Positions 46,185 through 55,192 are shown, counted from the stretch's first letter. The stretch is 64,000 bases of DNA from CAZHJK01 sp964533275 (GCA_964533275.1 CAZHJK010000015.1:1-64000); one strand, 5' to 3'. Numbers and translations: made by a program. Notes: generated by a model not told the origin, from the letters alone.

Positions 46185-47714
46185 TTACAATTTTCTATTT
46201 TTATATATGCTTTGTAAATTTCCAGTGAAAAATAGAGACAGCAGATAAACAATTGCCAGAATAAAAATAGCTGTAAAAAAGGCAATAATATTATTGAAGT
46301 TTAAAATTAAATAATTAAATGAATATTTTGATATAATTAAAGCACCAATAGAAGACAAGCTGGGGACGATTATCCATTTTTTTAGATTGATTTTCATTTT
46401 AGTGAAATGAAATACTAATATAAAATTGAATAAAGAGATAAAGAAAAAAGAAATGAGAAAGGATAAAATATAGCCATTAATTTGATATCTAGGTAATGAT
46501 ACTAGGATATAGGTGATTATTAATTGTATAAGCATTCCTACTATATATGTAATTGTAGAGATAATTTGTTTACCAATACCCTGTAATATAGAGGTAGAAA
46601 TCTGATATATACATAAAAACAAAGTAGCGAAAGAAAGCTGTGTCAAAAATATTCCATTGGGATCCCCATATAGTATGGAAAATATCTCATTGGAATAGAT
46701 AAAAAACATACCACTTAGGGGCAGACCAATAAAAAAAGCTATATGAAAGGTCTTATCAACATAATGATGTAGGACAGGCATATTCTTTTTTTCTACTGCT
46801 TCAGAAATTCTAGGAATTAAATTCATAACCAATGCGGAGGTTAGAGTAAAGGGTAAAAAAAGAAGGGGCATTGCCATACCATTAACTTGACCGAATTTAG
46901 AAAGAGCAGCAGTATTATCAAGTCCAGATCTCATTAATCGCCCCGGTACAATAATAGAATTAACTACCCGTAATAGTGAGCTAATAACTCTAGAAAATGT
47001 AATGGGAAGAGCAATTGAAGAAAATTTTCCTATGGTCTTAAGGAAGGAAAGCTTATTGATTTTATTTTCCATTAGAAACTTTCTTTTTGTCCTATTAAAG
47101 AAAAAGTAAAGTAAGAACAATCCCATTAGTTCTCCTGAAACTACACCAACCATGGAAATGGATATAGCTTTATCCTCACTAAAGGGATATAGAATACTTA
47201 GAAGTGTTAATACAACCATCATACGAACTATTTGCTCGATGAGTTGGCTAAGAGCAGGGGGTGTTATATTTTTTGTTCCATAGAAATATCCCCTTAATAT
47301 AGCAGCTAAAGAGGGTAAAAGTATTGCGGGAGCTAGTATATAAAGTGGAGTTACTAGTCTTTCATCCTTTAAAATATTATTGGCAATAAGGGGGGCGCTT
47401 ATAAATAGTGAAATAGAAAGGATAAGGGATACAAATATCATTATAAAGGAGGTGTATTCTAGAATTTTAAAGCTTTGATCCCGTTTATTATTAGCTATGG
47501 ATTGAGTGGTTAAACGAATTACAGCAATGGGCACACCTGACCCTACTAATGTAAAGATTAGCATAGTAATAGGGGATATTAATTCAAATAAACCCAATCC
47601 TTCGGCACCGATTAATCTTACTAAAACAATTCTATAACCAAAGCCTAAAATTCTAATTAATACATTAACACCAGCAAGTACTGCTGTAGAAAATAATAAA
47701 CTTTGATTTTTCAT
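46185..47714 (-). CDS. MOP-family flippase, SpoVB-like
   Basis: A 509-aa membrane protein with about 14 helices and the polysaccharide-exporter start SLLFSTAVLAGVNVLIRILGF, then RLIGAEGLGLFELISP. It belongs to the MATE/MOP exporters (SpoVB/MurJ/Wzx group). SpoVB moves lipid-linked cortex precursors during sporulation, which fits the other spore genes here, but YtgP- or MurJ-like roles cannot be excluded. The start is the ATG after GGGGTGATA. It precedes the DUF4364 gene on the same strand by 93 bp. Confidence 0.85.
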   Translation of the reverse strand: MKNQSLLFSTAVLAGVNVLIRILGFGYRIVLVRLIGAEGLGLFELISPITMLIFTLVGSGVPIAVIRLTTQSIANNKRDQSFKILEYTSFIMIFVSLILSISLFISAPLIANNILKDERLVTPLYILAPAILLPSLAAILRGYFYGTKNITPPALSQLIEQIVRMMVVLTLLSILYPFSEDKAISISMVGVVSGELMGLFLLYFFFNRTKRKFLMENKINKLSFLKTIGKFSSIALPITFSRVISSLLRVVNSIIVPGRLMRSGLDNTAALSKFGQVNGMAMPLLFLPFTLTSALVMNLIPRISEAVEKKNMPVLHHYVDKTFHIAFFIGLPLSGMFFIYSNEIFSILYGDPNGIFLTQLSFATLFLCIYQISTSILQGIGKQIISTITYIVGMLIQLIITYILVSLPRYQINGYILSFLISFFFISLFNFILVFHFTKMKINLKKWIIVPSLSSIGALIISKYSFNYLILNFNNIIAFFTAIFILAIVYLLSLFFTGNLQSIYKNRKL

Positions 47715-47835
47715 ATTATCACCCCGGATAGATCTTAAAAGCATTAAATATAATTATTATTAAGTAATACTTTAAATGTATATTATTAATTAGATAGAAT
47801 TAACACTATTAATTTAATTAAGAGGAGGAGTATAA

Positions 47836-48825
47836 ATGTTATATGTAAGAAATGATTCTAATAATGCCTATTTTAATATAGCCTTAGAGGAGTATATATT
47901 AAAAAAGAGTCTGTCTTCAGAGGAGACCTTTGTAATTTTGTATATTAACAATCCTGCAATAATAATTGGGAAACATCAAAATACCATTGAAGAAGTAAAC
48001 AGTGAATATGTAAAGGAAAATAACATTTATGTTGTCCGTAGAATGTCTGGTGGTGGAGCTGTATATCATGATGAGGGAAACTTAAACTTTACATATATTC
48101 TTAAGGCGGGTAAGGAGGATGTAAGTAATTTTAAAAAATTCACCCTTCCTATTATAAAGGCACTAGATAAGATGGGTATAAAGACTGAGCTATCCGGAAG
48201 AAATGATCTAACCATTGATGGGAAAAAATTCTCGGGCAATGCACAATACTATCATAAAAATAGATTATTACATCACGGGACCATACTATTTAATTCTAAA
48301 ATGGAAAACCTATCTAAGGCACTTAATGTAAAACAGGAAAAAATCCAATCCAAGGGGATAAAATCAGTTAGAAGCAGAGTAACTAATATCATTGACTATC
48401 TCCCTAAAAAGAGGAGCATTGATGAATTTAAGGAATTATTAGTAACATATCTATTTGAAGAAGAAGGTGCAGTAAAGGAATATAAACTAACTGATGAAGA
48501 TATAGAAAATGTTAATCAACTGGTTAAGGAAAAATACGATACATGGGAATGGAATTGGGGAGAATCCCCTGCCTTTGACCTTCAAAAATCCCACCGTTTC
48601 CCTATTGGCTTAATAGATGTAAGGCTAAATGTAGCTGAAGGATTAATTACAAAATGCAGGATATTTGGAGATTTCTTTGGCAGTGGAGATGTAGAGGATA
48701 TTGAAAAAAGTCTTGAGGGAGTTAAATATAGAGAAATGGAAATAATAGAGACATTAGATGAAATACCTATTGAACTATACTTTGGTAATATTACTAAAGA
48801 AGAATTTTTAAGCTGTATTATCTAA
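47836..48825 (+). CDS. lplA: Lipoate-protein ligase
   Basis: A 329-aa enzyme attaching lipoate to lipoyl domains such as GcvH or 2-oxoacid dehydrogenase E2. RRMSGGGAVYHDEGNLNFTY and the catalytic-lysine block KKFSGNAQ are present, with a C-terminal accessory domain, so it is the full LplA rather than LipM type. No lipoylated protein gene is in the window. The ribosome binding site is AGAGGAGG. It is divergent from the SpoVB-like gene. Confidence 0.95.
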   Translation: MLYVRNDSNNAYFNIALEEYILKKSLSSEETFVILYINNPAIIIGKHQNTIEEVNSEYVKENNIYVVRRMSGGGAVYHDEGNLNFTYILKAGKEDVSNFKKFTLPIIKALDKMGIKTELSGRNDLTIDGKKFSGNAQYYHKNRLLHHGTILFNSKMENLSKALNVKQEKIQSKGIKSVRSRVTNIIDYLPKKRSIDEFKELLVTYLFEEEGAVKEYKLTDEDIENVNQLVKEKYDTWEWNWGESPAFDLQKSHRFPIGLIDVRLNVAEGLITKCRIFGDFFGSGDVEDIEKSLEGVKYREMEIIETLDEIPIELYFGNITKEEFLSCII

Positions 48826-48843
48826 AAATAACTTAAAAAAGCA

Positions 48844-48892
48844 TAACCTCCTTTAATCAGAATAAAATTAAGTAAAGGGAAAAAAGGAGGTT
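48844..48892 (+). promoter_or_regulatory. Inverted repeat covering the deacetylase ribosome binding site
   Basis: AACCTCCTTT (48844-48853) can pair with AAAGGAGGTT (48883-48892), which contains the Shine-Dalgarno sequence of the next gene, around a 29-nt loop. It could be the lplA terminator (T-run TTTTG) or a translational lock. Confidence 0.5.
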
Positions 48893-48899
48893 TTGTCCT

Positions 48900-49667
48900 T
48901 TGAAAGTATTATTTATAAAAAAAAGAAATGCTGTTATCTATGTTATGATTTTTATATTAGTTAGTGTTTCTATTCTCTACACCCAGGGAATGACCCCTAA
49001 AGTATTTCAAGCCTTTTTGGATCAAAATCGTCAAATTCCTATATATAGTGTAGAGATTCCAGAGAAAAAGATTGCTATTAGTTTTGATGCAGCTTGGGGT
49101 GACGAATTTACTCAAGAAATTCTAGATATACTAAAGGAATATAATATTAAATCTACATTCTTCCTAGTGGGATTTTGGGCAGATGAATATCCCCATCAGG
49201 TGAAAAAGATACATGAAGCCGGTCATGAAATAGGAAATCATTCAAGCACTCATCCTGATTTGGCAAAGATATCCCAGGAGGAAATTATCCACGAATTAAA
49301 TGTTACAGGAGAAAAGATTGAAAAGATTACAGGTAAAAAGCCTATACTATTTAGACCACCTTTCGGATCCTATAATAATACCCTATTAACTACAGCAGAG
49401 GATCTAGGTTATTACACCATACAATGGGATGTAGACTCCTTAGACTGGAAGGAAGAAGGGGTGGATCCAATTATTCAAAGGGTAAAATCAAAGGTGCAAA
49501 ATGGTTCAATAGTGTTATTTCATAATAATGCTAAGTATATGACCCAGGCTTTACCTAAAATATTAGAGCATTTACAATCAGAGGGTTATAAAATAGTACC
49601 TATTTCAGAATTAATATATAAAGATAATTTTTATATTGATCATGAGGGTAGGCAGATAAAAAATTAG
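48900..49667 (+). CDS. Polysaccharide deacetylase, PdaB-like
   Basis: A 255-aa protein with one N-terminal membrane anchor (about 10-27), then a NodB domain: SFDAAWGDE (61-69) in place of the usual TFDDGP, zinc-binding H114/H118 in GNHSSTHPD, and FRPPFG. The SFDxxWG form is typical of PdaB/YlxY-type sporulation deacetylases acting on spore cortex peptidoglycan. The start is TTG after AAAGGAGG. AAGGTAG heptamers begin 4 bp past the stop. Confidence 0.88.
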   Translation: MKVLFIKKRNAVIYVMIFILVSVSILYTQGMTPKVFQAFLDQNRQIPIYSVEIPEKKIAISFDAAWGDEFTQEILDILKEYNIKSTFFLVGFWADEYPHQVKKIHEAGHEIGNHSSTHPDLAKISQEEIIHELNVTGEKIEKITGKKPILFRPPFGSYNNTLLTTAEDLGYYTIQWDVDSLDWKEEGVDPIIQRVKSKVQNGSIVLFHNNAKYMTQALPKILEHLQSEGYKIVPISELIYKDNFYIDHEGRQIKN

Positions 49668-49735
49668 ATGGAAGGTAGAAGGTAGAATACCGGTTACCAG
49701 ATAAGAGATATCAGAAAAATTATTATAAGATCTTC

Positions 49736-49820
49736 CTGATAACTGATAACTGATAACCGATAACTGATAACTGATAACTGATAACTGATAACTGATAACT
49801 GATAACTGATAACTGATAAC
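49736..49820 (+). repeat. Heptanucleotide tandem repeat, CTGATAA family (12 copies, runs into the gap)
   Basis: Twelve units of CTGATAA (one CCGATAA) run from 49736 to the N-run, and TGATAA reappears right after it. The true copy number is unknown because the assembly breaks here. Two AAGGTAG units (49672-49685) lie upstream. 49668-50011 has no gene. Confidence 0.97.
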
Positions 49821-49920
49821 NNNNNNNNNNNNNNNNNNNNNNNNNNNNNNNNNNNNNNNNNNNNNNNNNNNNNNNNNNNNNNNNNNNNNNNNNNNNNNNN
49901 NNNNNNNNNNNNNNNNNNNN
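49821..49920. other. Assembly gap (100 N)
   Basis: Exactly 100 undetermined bases, a conventional scaffold spacer, flanked by the same heptamer repeat. The real length may differ. Confidence 0.99.
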
Positions 49921-50027
49921 TGATAAAAAGGATTGGTATAAACTCCAATTCTTTTTTTGTGTTTGTATTAAAATATTAAAAATAGCAAAACATAATGATA
50001 TCTTCATTATCGGAGGAGTTGTTACAT

Positions 50028-51452
50028 ATGGAGAATAATGGACTTATATTTAATGGTGTTACTTCTGATTCTCGAAAAGTAAAAGAAGGATATATATTTG
50101 TAGCAATAAAAGGTGAAGAAAAGGATGGTAATGAATATATAAAGGATGCAGAGAAAAATGGTGCAACTTTAATAATAAGCGAAGAAAACATTGTAACTAA
50201 TAATCCCCATTTACAGGTTAAGGATGCACGCATAGCTTTGGCGAAAATGAATAAACTTTTTTATAGCTTGCCAGAAAATGAAATAAAGGTCATTGGTGTA
50301 ACAGGTACAAATGGAAAAACTACTACTACCCATATGATTGAGGCAATATTTAATCAAGCTGACAGAGGAATTGCTCTTATGGGTGGGCAAGGATTTAAAA
50401 TAGGAACTAATAGTAAAAAATCAATGCTAACCACACCCTCTTCTGAGGAAATTAATGAATACTTATATAATGCAAAGCAAAAAGGAATAAAATGGACGGT
50501 AATGGAGGTATCCTCCCACGGACTTAAACAGAGAAGAGTGGAGGGCATTGATTTTGATACTGCTATTTTTACAAATATATCCAGTGATCATTTAGATTAT
50601 CATAAAAGCTTTGAAGATTATTTTAATAGTAAAAAAATACTTTTCCAAGGTTTAAAGAATAATAGCAGAGCTGTTATTAATGGGGATGATCCATGGGCGT
50701 TAAAAATGTTAGAAGGACAACAAAATATTTATATTATTACCTATGGATTAAAGTCAAAATCCACAATAACGGCATCAAGTATAGATGCAGGGCAGGGTAT
50801 TAAATTTAATTATTGTTTGCAACGATCCTTAGATAGTTATAAAAAAAATAGGATAGATGTACAGGAATTTCCTATTGAACTAAACCTATTAGGACAACAT
50901 AATATATACAATGCACTAGCAGCAATAACAACTGCACTTATTTATGAAATACCAATAGATTCAATACAAAAAGCATTAAAGAAGTTTAAACCAGTTTCAA
51001 GAAGATTAGAGTATTCTTTTATGTCTCCCTTTTATATTTTAGATGATTATGCCCATAATCCCAGTAGCTTTGAGGCTGCATTTGAGGCACTTCAAAGTAT
51101 AGACTATAAAAATGTACATGTATTAGTTGGTATAAGGGGCAATAGGGGAATAGAAATAAATCAGCAAAATGCCGAAATTATAGGGAATTGGTGTTCATTA
51201 CTTGAAATAAATGATTTATATGTCACTGAATACAAAGAATCCTTAGAGGAAAGATCTAGAGTAAATCCTAATGAAAGGGAAATCTTTTTAAACACACTAA
51301 AAAAGAAAAATATTCCTTTTAAATTTAACCCGACAATAGAAGAAAGCGTAAAGCAAATCCTTTTAAAAGCTGAAAGCAAAGATCTCATCATGCTATTAGG
51401 CGGTCATGGTATGGATAGTGGCAAGGAAATCATTCAAAAATTAATAAAATAA
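50028..51452 (+). CDS. Mur ligase, MurE-like
   Basis: A 474-aa Mur-ligase with an N-terminal MurE-type domain (FNGVTSDSRKVKEGYIFVAIKG), the P-loop GVTGTNGKTTT ending at residue 100, the central SSDHLDYHKSFEDYFNSK, and the C-terminal YAHNPSSFEAAF. MurE adds the third stem-peptide residue (DAP or Lys). The DAP-specificity motif DNPR is not visible at the expected C-terminal place, where the sequence reads SRVNPNERE. It may therefore be a MurE paralog or have altered specificity. The start at 50028 follows GGAGGAG; an upstream ATG at 49995 lacks one. Confidence 0.82.
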   Translation: MENNGLIFNGVTSDSRKVKEGYIFVAIKGEEKDGNEYIKDAEKNGATLIISEENIVTNNPHLQVKDARIALAKMNKLFYSLPENEIKVIGVTGTNGKTTTTHMIEAIFNQADRGIALMGGQGFKIGTNSKKSMLTTPSSEEINEYLYNAKQKGIKWTVMEVSSHGLKQRRVEGIDFDTAIFTNISSDHLDYHKSFEDYFNSKKILFQGLKNNSRAVINGDDPWALKMLEGQQNIYIITYGLKSKSTITASSIDAGQGIKFNYCLQRSLDSYKKNRIDVQEFPIELNLLGQHNIYNALAAITTALIYEIPIDSIQKALKKFKPVSRRLEYSFMSPFYILDDYAHNPSSFEAAFEALQSIDYKNVHVLVGIRGNRGIEINQQNAEIIGNWCSLLEINDLYVTEYKESLEERSRVNPNEREIFLNTLKKKNIPFKFNPTIEESVKQILLKAESKDLIMLLGGHGMDSGKEIIQKLIK

Positions 51453-51482
51453 CATATTAAAAAATGTAATTTCCCAAATATA

Positions 51483-51513
51483 AAAAATCTTTCTTTATGA
51501 AAGATTTTTTTTT
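51483..51513 (+). terminator. Terminator after the MurE-like gene
   Basis: AAAAATCTTTC/GAAAGATTTTT with a TTTAT loop and extended T-run. Confidence 0.9.
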
Positions 51514-51598
51514 CATATTATTGGGACAATTTGAATATTAATATCTTATACTGCGGTCTTTAAGTAAAAGTACAACAGAGTAGAAAGGGAGTGTAAAA

Positions 51599-52222
51599 GT
51601 GATAAACAATAGTAATGACACAAATAAGGTAATCATGGAGGGGAAGGTTAAGGAAGATCTTGAATTTAGTCACTCTATTTATGGGGAGGGTTTTTATAAT
51701 ACTTATATAGAAATACCACGACTAAGTGAGATAAAAGATGTTTTACCCATAACAATTTCAGAGAGGTTAACCAAAGGAATAGAATTAAAAAAATCAGATG
51801 AAGTGTTAGTCGATGGACAGCTTCGCTCTTATAATAAGACTATAAATGGCAATAATAAATTAATATTAGTAACCTTTGTTAAGGAAATAAAAATTATTAC
51901 ACCAAATCAAGAAATAAAAAACCCTAATCAAATTTATTTAGATGGTTTTATCTGTAAAAATCCTGTCTATCGTTCAACCCCCTTTGGTAGAGAAATTACT
52001 GATCTCCTTATTGCTGTTAATAGGCCCTATAACAAATCAGATTATATTCCTTGTATAGCCTGGGGAAGAAATGCTCGTTTTGCAGAAAAGCTTGAGGTTG
52101 GACAGAGAATAAAAATATGGGGTAGAATTCAAAGCAGAGAATACCAAAAAAAATTTCCCAGTGGAGAAACAATAAATAAAACTGCATATGAGGTTTCAAT
52201 TTCAAAGATGGAAGTAGAATAA
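51599..52222 (+). CDS. SSB-like protein with two OB-fold halves
   Basis: A 207-aa protein. The C-terminal half (about 108-207) reads as a single-stranded-DNA-binding OB fold: IYLDGFICKNPVYRSTPFGREITDLLIAVNRPYNKSDYIPCIAWGRNARFAEKLEVGQRIKIWGRIQSREY. The N-terminal half (about 10-100) shows a second beta-barrel pattern (VIMEGKVKEDLEFSHS). The acidic SSB tail that recruits partners is absent, ending instead SKMEVE. It is probably a clostridial SSB paralog rather than the housekeeping SSB. It starts with GTG after GGGAG. Confidence 0.75.
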   Translation: MINNSNDTNKVIMEGKVKEDLEFSHSIYGEGFYNTYIEIPRLSEIKDVLPITISERLTKGIELKKSDEVLVDGQLRSYNKTINGNNKLILVTFVKEIKIITPNQEIKNPNQIYLDGFICKNPVYRSTPFGREITDLLIAVNRPYNKSDYIPCIAWGRNARFAEKLEVGQRIKIWGRIQSREYQKKFPSGETINKTAYEVSISKMEVE

Positions 52223-52257
52223 AAAATCCAATAGGTTATTACATATGTAATTTAATA

Positions 52258-52286
52258 AAAGTACTACTAAAAGTAGTGCTTTTTTG
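52258..52286 (+). terminator. Terminator after the SSB-like gene
   Basis: An 11-bp stem AAAGTACTACT/AGTAGTGCTTT (one G-T) with an AAA loop and T-run, followed by a direct duplication GGTGCTTTTTT. Confidence 0.88.
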
Positions 52287-52368
52287 GTGCTTTTTTGGCT
52301 TTAAAAGAGCGTGACTTTTACACGTTTTCATGTTAAAATTCATTTATTTAGAATGTATTTATTTTAAA

Positions 52369-52397
52369 TTGACAATTGACAACTTTTATATTAGAAT
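52369..52397 (+). promoter_or_regulatory. Promoter of the GntR-RCK_C gene
   Basis: TTGACA (52369-52374) with TAGAAT (52392-52397), 17 bp. A second overlapping TTGACA (52376-52381) is 7 bp downstream. Confidence 0.6.
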
Positions 52398-52479
52398 AGT
52401 TGCTAATTAGGTATTAGATAAAGGATAGTGGTATAAAATAAATACCAAATAAAAATACATAAGAAAGAAGGAGTGCAGG

Positions 52480-53094
52480 ATGAGGGGTTTATCTAAGTAT
52501 TCACAGATAGCCTTAGATATGGCTCATAAAATTGTTAAGGGTGAATTAACTATAGGGGAGAGGATATATGGAAGATCCACCTTAGCTAGTTTATATAATG
52601 TTTCACCCGAAACCATAAGAAGATCTCTGACACTATTAGCAGAGGCTGGTGTAGTGCGGGTAAGTCAAGGAAGTGGAGTTACTATTTTATCAAAGGATTT
52701 AGCCTTTGAATTTATTGAAAAATATAAGGGAAAGAGTTCCTTAGCCAGTATTAAGAAGGAATTAAGAGTATTATTAAAGGAAAGAAATGAAATGGAACTT
52801 CGCTTTATAGATTTGATAAATAATCTTATAGAATATAGTGATAATCTAAAACATATTTCCCCTTATAATCCCTTTGAAATAGATATAAATGAAGATTATA
52901 CAAGTGCAGGGAAGACAATAGCAGAGGTAGAGTTTTGGAAGAGTACCGGTGGCACCATAATAGCAATAAAAAGAGGAGAAAATATGATTGTTTCACCGGG
53001 ACCTAGATATACTCTAGAGGTCGGAGATACCATAGTGGTAGTAGGAGATCTAGATGTTTATCATAAGGTAAAAAATTTTTTAAATCAATTATAG
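52480..53094 (+). CDS. GntR-type regulator with RCK_C (TrkA-C) domain, BusR-like
   Basis: A 204-aa protein: an N-terminal GntR winged helix (about 1-72; SPETIRRSLTLLAEAGVVRVSQGSG), a helical linker likely to form a coiled coil (about 85-118), and a C-terminal RCK_C/TrkA-C domain (about 128-204; TIAEVEFWKSTGGTIIAIKRGENMIVSPGPRYTLEVGDTIVVVGD). This layout is that of BusR, which binds cyclic di-AMP through RCK_C and represses osmolyte or potassium uptake genes. No transporter gene is adjacent; the target is unknown. The ribosome binding site is AAGGAG. Confidence 0.88.
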   Translation: MRGLSKYSQIALDMAHKIVKGELTIGERIYGRSTLASLYNVSPETIRRSLTLLAEAGVVRVSQGSGVTILSKDLAFEFIEKYKGKSSLASIKKELRVLLKERNEMELRFIDLINNLIEYSDNLKHISPYNPFEIDINEDYTSAGKTIAEVEFWKSTGGTIIAIKRGENMIVSPGPRYTLEVGDTIVVVGDLDVYHKVKNFLNQL

Positions 53095-53109
53095 AAATGA
53101 AGATAAAAG

Positions 53110-53135
53110 GAAGGTAGTGAATTGTCACTACCTTC
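53110..53135. terminator. Bidirectional terminator between the regulator and lysC
   Basis: GAAGGTAGTGA/TCACTACCTTC with an ATTG loop between convergent genes. Confidence 0.8.
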
Positions 53136-53142
53136 TATAAGC

Positions 53143-54348
53143 TTATAGATCAAAGGCTTTTGCTATGGTTTGTACAGCTTTTTGTTGATCAGCAGGGTGG
53201 ATAACATATGAAATTTTAATCTCGGAGGTTGTTACCATATGTATTGGGATATCTGCCTTTGCAAGTAGCATGAACATTTGTGCAGCTACTCCGGATTGAC
53301 TTCGCATACCAATACCCACTACTGATAATTTTGTAATGTCCTCATTAATGTCCATGTGTATTATAGGGTATTTATTTATATAGGAATTTATAATTTCTGT
53401 GCCGTCTGTAAGTTCCCCCTTAGGTAATGTAAAGGAAATAGAAACCATTCCATTTTGAGGGGAGGTTTGACTAATCATATCAATATTTATATCTTCCTTA
53501 GCTAGGGAATTAAATATGGAGGCGATTAATTCGATTTTATGGGGAACATTATTAAGACTTATCATTGCATCATCATTGTTAATAGCCATACCTGTAATTG
53601 CAGGGCCTTCCATCATGTTATCACTCTCCTTAATCAAGGTTCCTTCTGCATCATACATACTGGAGGCAACATATATAGGAACATTGAATTTTTCTCCTAG
53701 CTCTATAGCCCTATAATGCATTACTCCAGCGCCTAAGCTTGCCATCTCCAACATCTCTTCAAAGGTTATAGTGTTTAGCTTTTTAGCATTAGTATATACC
53801 CTTGGATCAATGGAATATATACCATCAACATCAGTATAGATTTGACATTCACCTTCTAAGCTAGCAGCTAGTGCAACAGCTGTAGTATCTGAACCTCCTC
53901 TTCCTAATGTTGTAATATCATCATTTTCATTTATGCCTTGAAAACCTGCTACAATTACAATTTTGTCTTCTTCTAAAGCTTCTCTAATTCTTGTACCATC
54001 AATTTCAGAGATTTTAGATTTAGTATGGAATCCAGTCGTTTTAATTCCTACTTGTGATCCCGTAAAGGAAATTGCACTATGTCCCTGCTCATTTAAAGCA
54101 ATTGATAATAAGGAAATGGAAATTTGTTCTCCTGTAGATAGTAGCATATCTAATTCCCGTTTAGGAGGATGTTTACTCATGGTATAAGCCATAGTCAAAA
54201 GCTCATCTGTTGTTTTAGCCATAGCAGATACTACCACAACTACTTTATAGCCCTCTAGTTTTTTCTTAATAATTCTTTTTGCAACCTTTTCTATTCTTTC
54301 AATAGTACCAACAGAGGTACCACCATATTTTTGAACAAGTATTGTCAA
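53143..54348 (-). CDS. lysC: Aspartokinase
   Basis: A 401-aa aspartate kinase, first step of the aspartate family. The N-terminal VQKYGGTSVG and a catalytic kinase domain to about residue 245 are followed by two ACT domains that bind the feedback inhibitor (lysine or threonine). The start is TTG after GGGAGG; an upstream GTG abuts that site. It is the last gene of asd-dapA-dapB-dapH-lysC, under the lysine riboswitch. Confidence 0.95.
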   Translation of the reverse strand: MTILVQKYGGTSVGTIERIEKVAKRIIKKKLEGYKVVVVVSAMAKTTDELLTMAYTMSKHPPKRELDMLLSTGEQISISLLSIALNEQGHSAISFTGSQVGIKTTGFHTKSKISEIDGTRIREALEEDKIVIVAGFQGINENDDITTLGRGGSDTTAVALAASLEGECQIYTDVDGIYSIDPRVYTNAKKLNTITFEEMLEMASLGAGVMHYRAIELGEKFNVPIYVASSMYDAEGTLIKESDNMMEGPAITGMAINNDDAMISLNNVPHKIELIASIFNSLAKEDINIDMISQTSPQNGMVSISFTLPKGELTDGTEIINSYINKYPIIHMDINEDITKLSVVGIGMRSQSGVAAQMFMLLAKADIPIHMVTTSEIKISYVIHPADQQKAVQTIAKAFDL

Positions 54349-54364
54349 ATGCACACCTCCCTTT

Positions 54365-55096
54365 TTATCCCCTTAAATCATCCAATAGCTTTGTCTTATC
54401 TATGGTTTTTTCATCCTTTGCTTTGATAACTCTTGCTGGTGAACCTGCTACAACCATGCCTGCTTCTACATCCTGGGTTACAATAGACCCAGCAGCTACA
54501 ACAGCTCCCTTACCTATTCGAACACCTTCTAAGATAACTGCATTTCCTCCAATTAATACATCATCCTCTATAATAACTGGGGTGCTGCTTGGGGGTTCTA
54601 ATACTCCTGCCACAACGGCGCCTGCACCTAAGTGTACATTATTTCCCAGGGTACCTCTGGCACCAACTACAGCATTCATATCAACCATGGTACCTTCTCC
54701 AATGCTTGCCCCAATATTTATAACAGCTCCCATCATAATAACTGCATTTTTACCGATATATACACCCTCACGAATAATGGAGCCAGGCTCTATTCTAGCT
54801 TGTATATCTTTAAGATCTAAAAGGGGAATAGCAGAATTTCTACGATCATTTTCAACACGATATTTATTTATCTTATCTTTATTATGTTCTAAGAATGTAA
54901 TGATTTCTTCCTTTTCACCAAATAGTATCCATAGCTGATCTTGTCCGAAGCTTTCAATGTTTCCAAAGTCCAAGTCATTAAGATTACCTTCAATATAAGC
55001 CTTTATGGGAGTAGATTTCTTTGCTTCCTTTATGTATCTTGCAATCTCATAAGGATTTGTTAAATCATAATTATCATTTTTATTTTTTTGATCCAT
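54365..55096 (-). CDS. dapH: Tetrahydrodipicolinate N-acetyltransferase
   Basis: A 243-aa left-handed beta-helix acyltransferase. An N-terminal DapH domain (about 1-90) is followed by hexapeptide repeats (IREGVYIGKNAVIMMGAVIN, IGEGTMVDMNAVVGARGTLG). It acetylates tetrahydrodipicolinate, the Firmicutes acetyl-DAP route. The start follows AAAGGA; an ATG nine bases upstream overlaps it. Two GTAG-type palindromes separate it from dapB. Confidence 0.95.
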   Translation of the reverse strand: MDQKNKNDNYDLTNPYEIARYIKEAKKSTPIKAYIEGNLNDLDFGNIESFGQDQLWILFGEKEEIITFLEHNKDKINKYRVENDRRNSAIPLLDLKDIQARIEPGSIIREGVYIGKNAVIMMGAVINIGASIGEGTMVDMNAVVGARGTLGNNVHLGAGAVVAGVLEPPSSTPVIIEDDVLIGGNAVILEGVRIGKGAVVAAGSIVTQDVEAGMVVAGSPARVIKAKDEKTIDKTKLLDDLRG

Positions 55097-55120
55097 AATA
55101 ATCATCCTTTTTTATTTATT

Positions 55121-55190
55121 GTGTAGGGTGGACGATTCTATCCACCCGGGTATTTCGAATTTGTGTAGGGGTGGACGACCCTGTCCACCC
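55121..55190. repeat. Two copies of the GTGTAGGG-type palindrome between dapB and dapH
   Basis: Copy 1 (55121-55147) pairs GGGTGGA with TCCACCC; copy 2 (55163-55190) pairs GGGTGGAC with GTCCACCC. Both start GTGTAGGG, in direct orientation, and differ mainly in the loop. They lie inside the lysine operon without a T-run on the minus strand. Confidence 0.88.
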
Positions 55191-55192
55191 TT

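Noticed and set aside
49694..50007. Minus-strand frames reading LSVISYQ repeats across the N-run
   Set aside because: Product of the CTGATAA heptamer and undetermined bases; not a protein.
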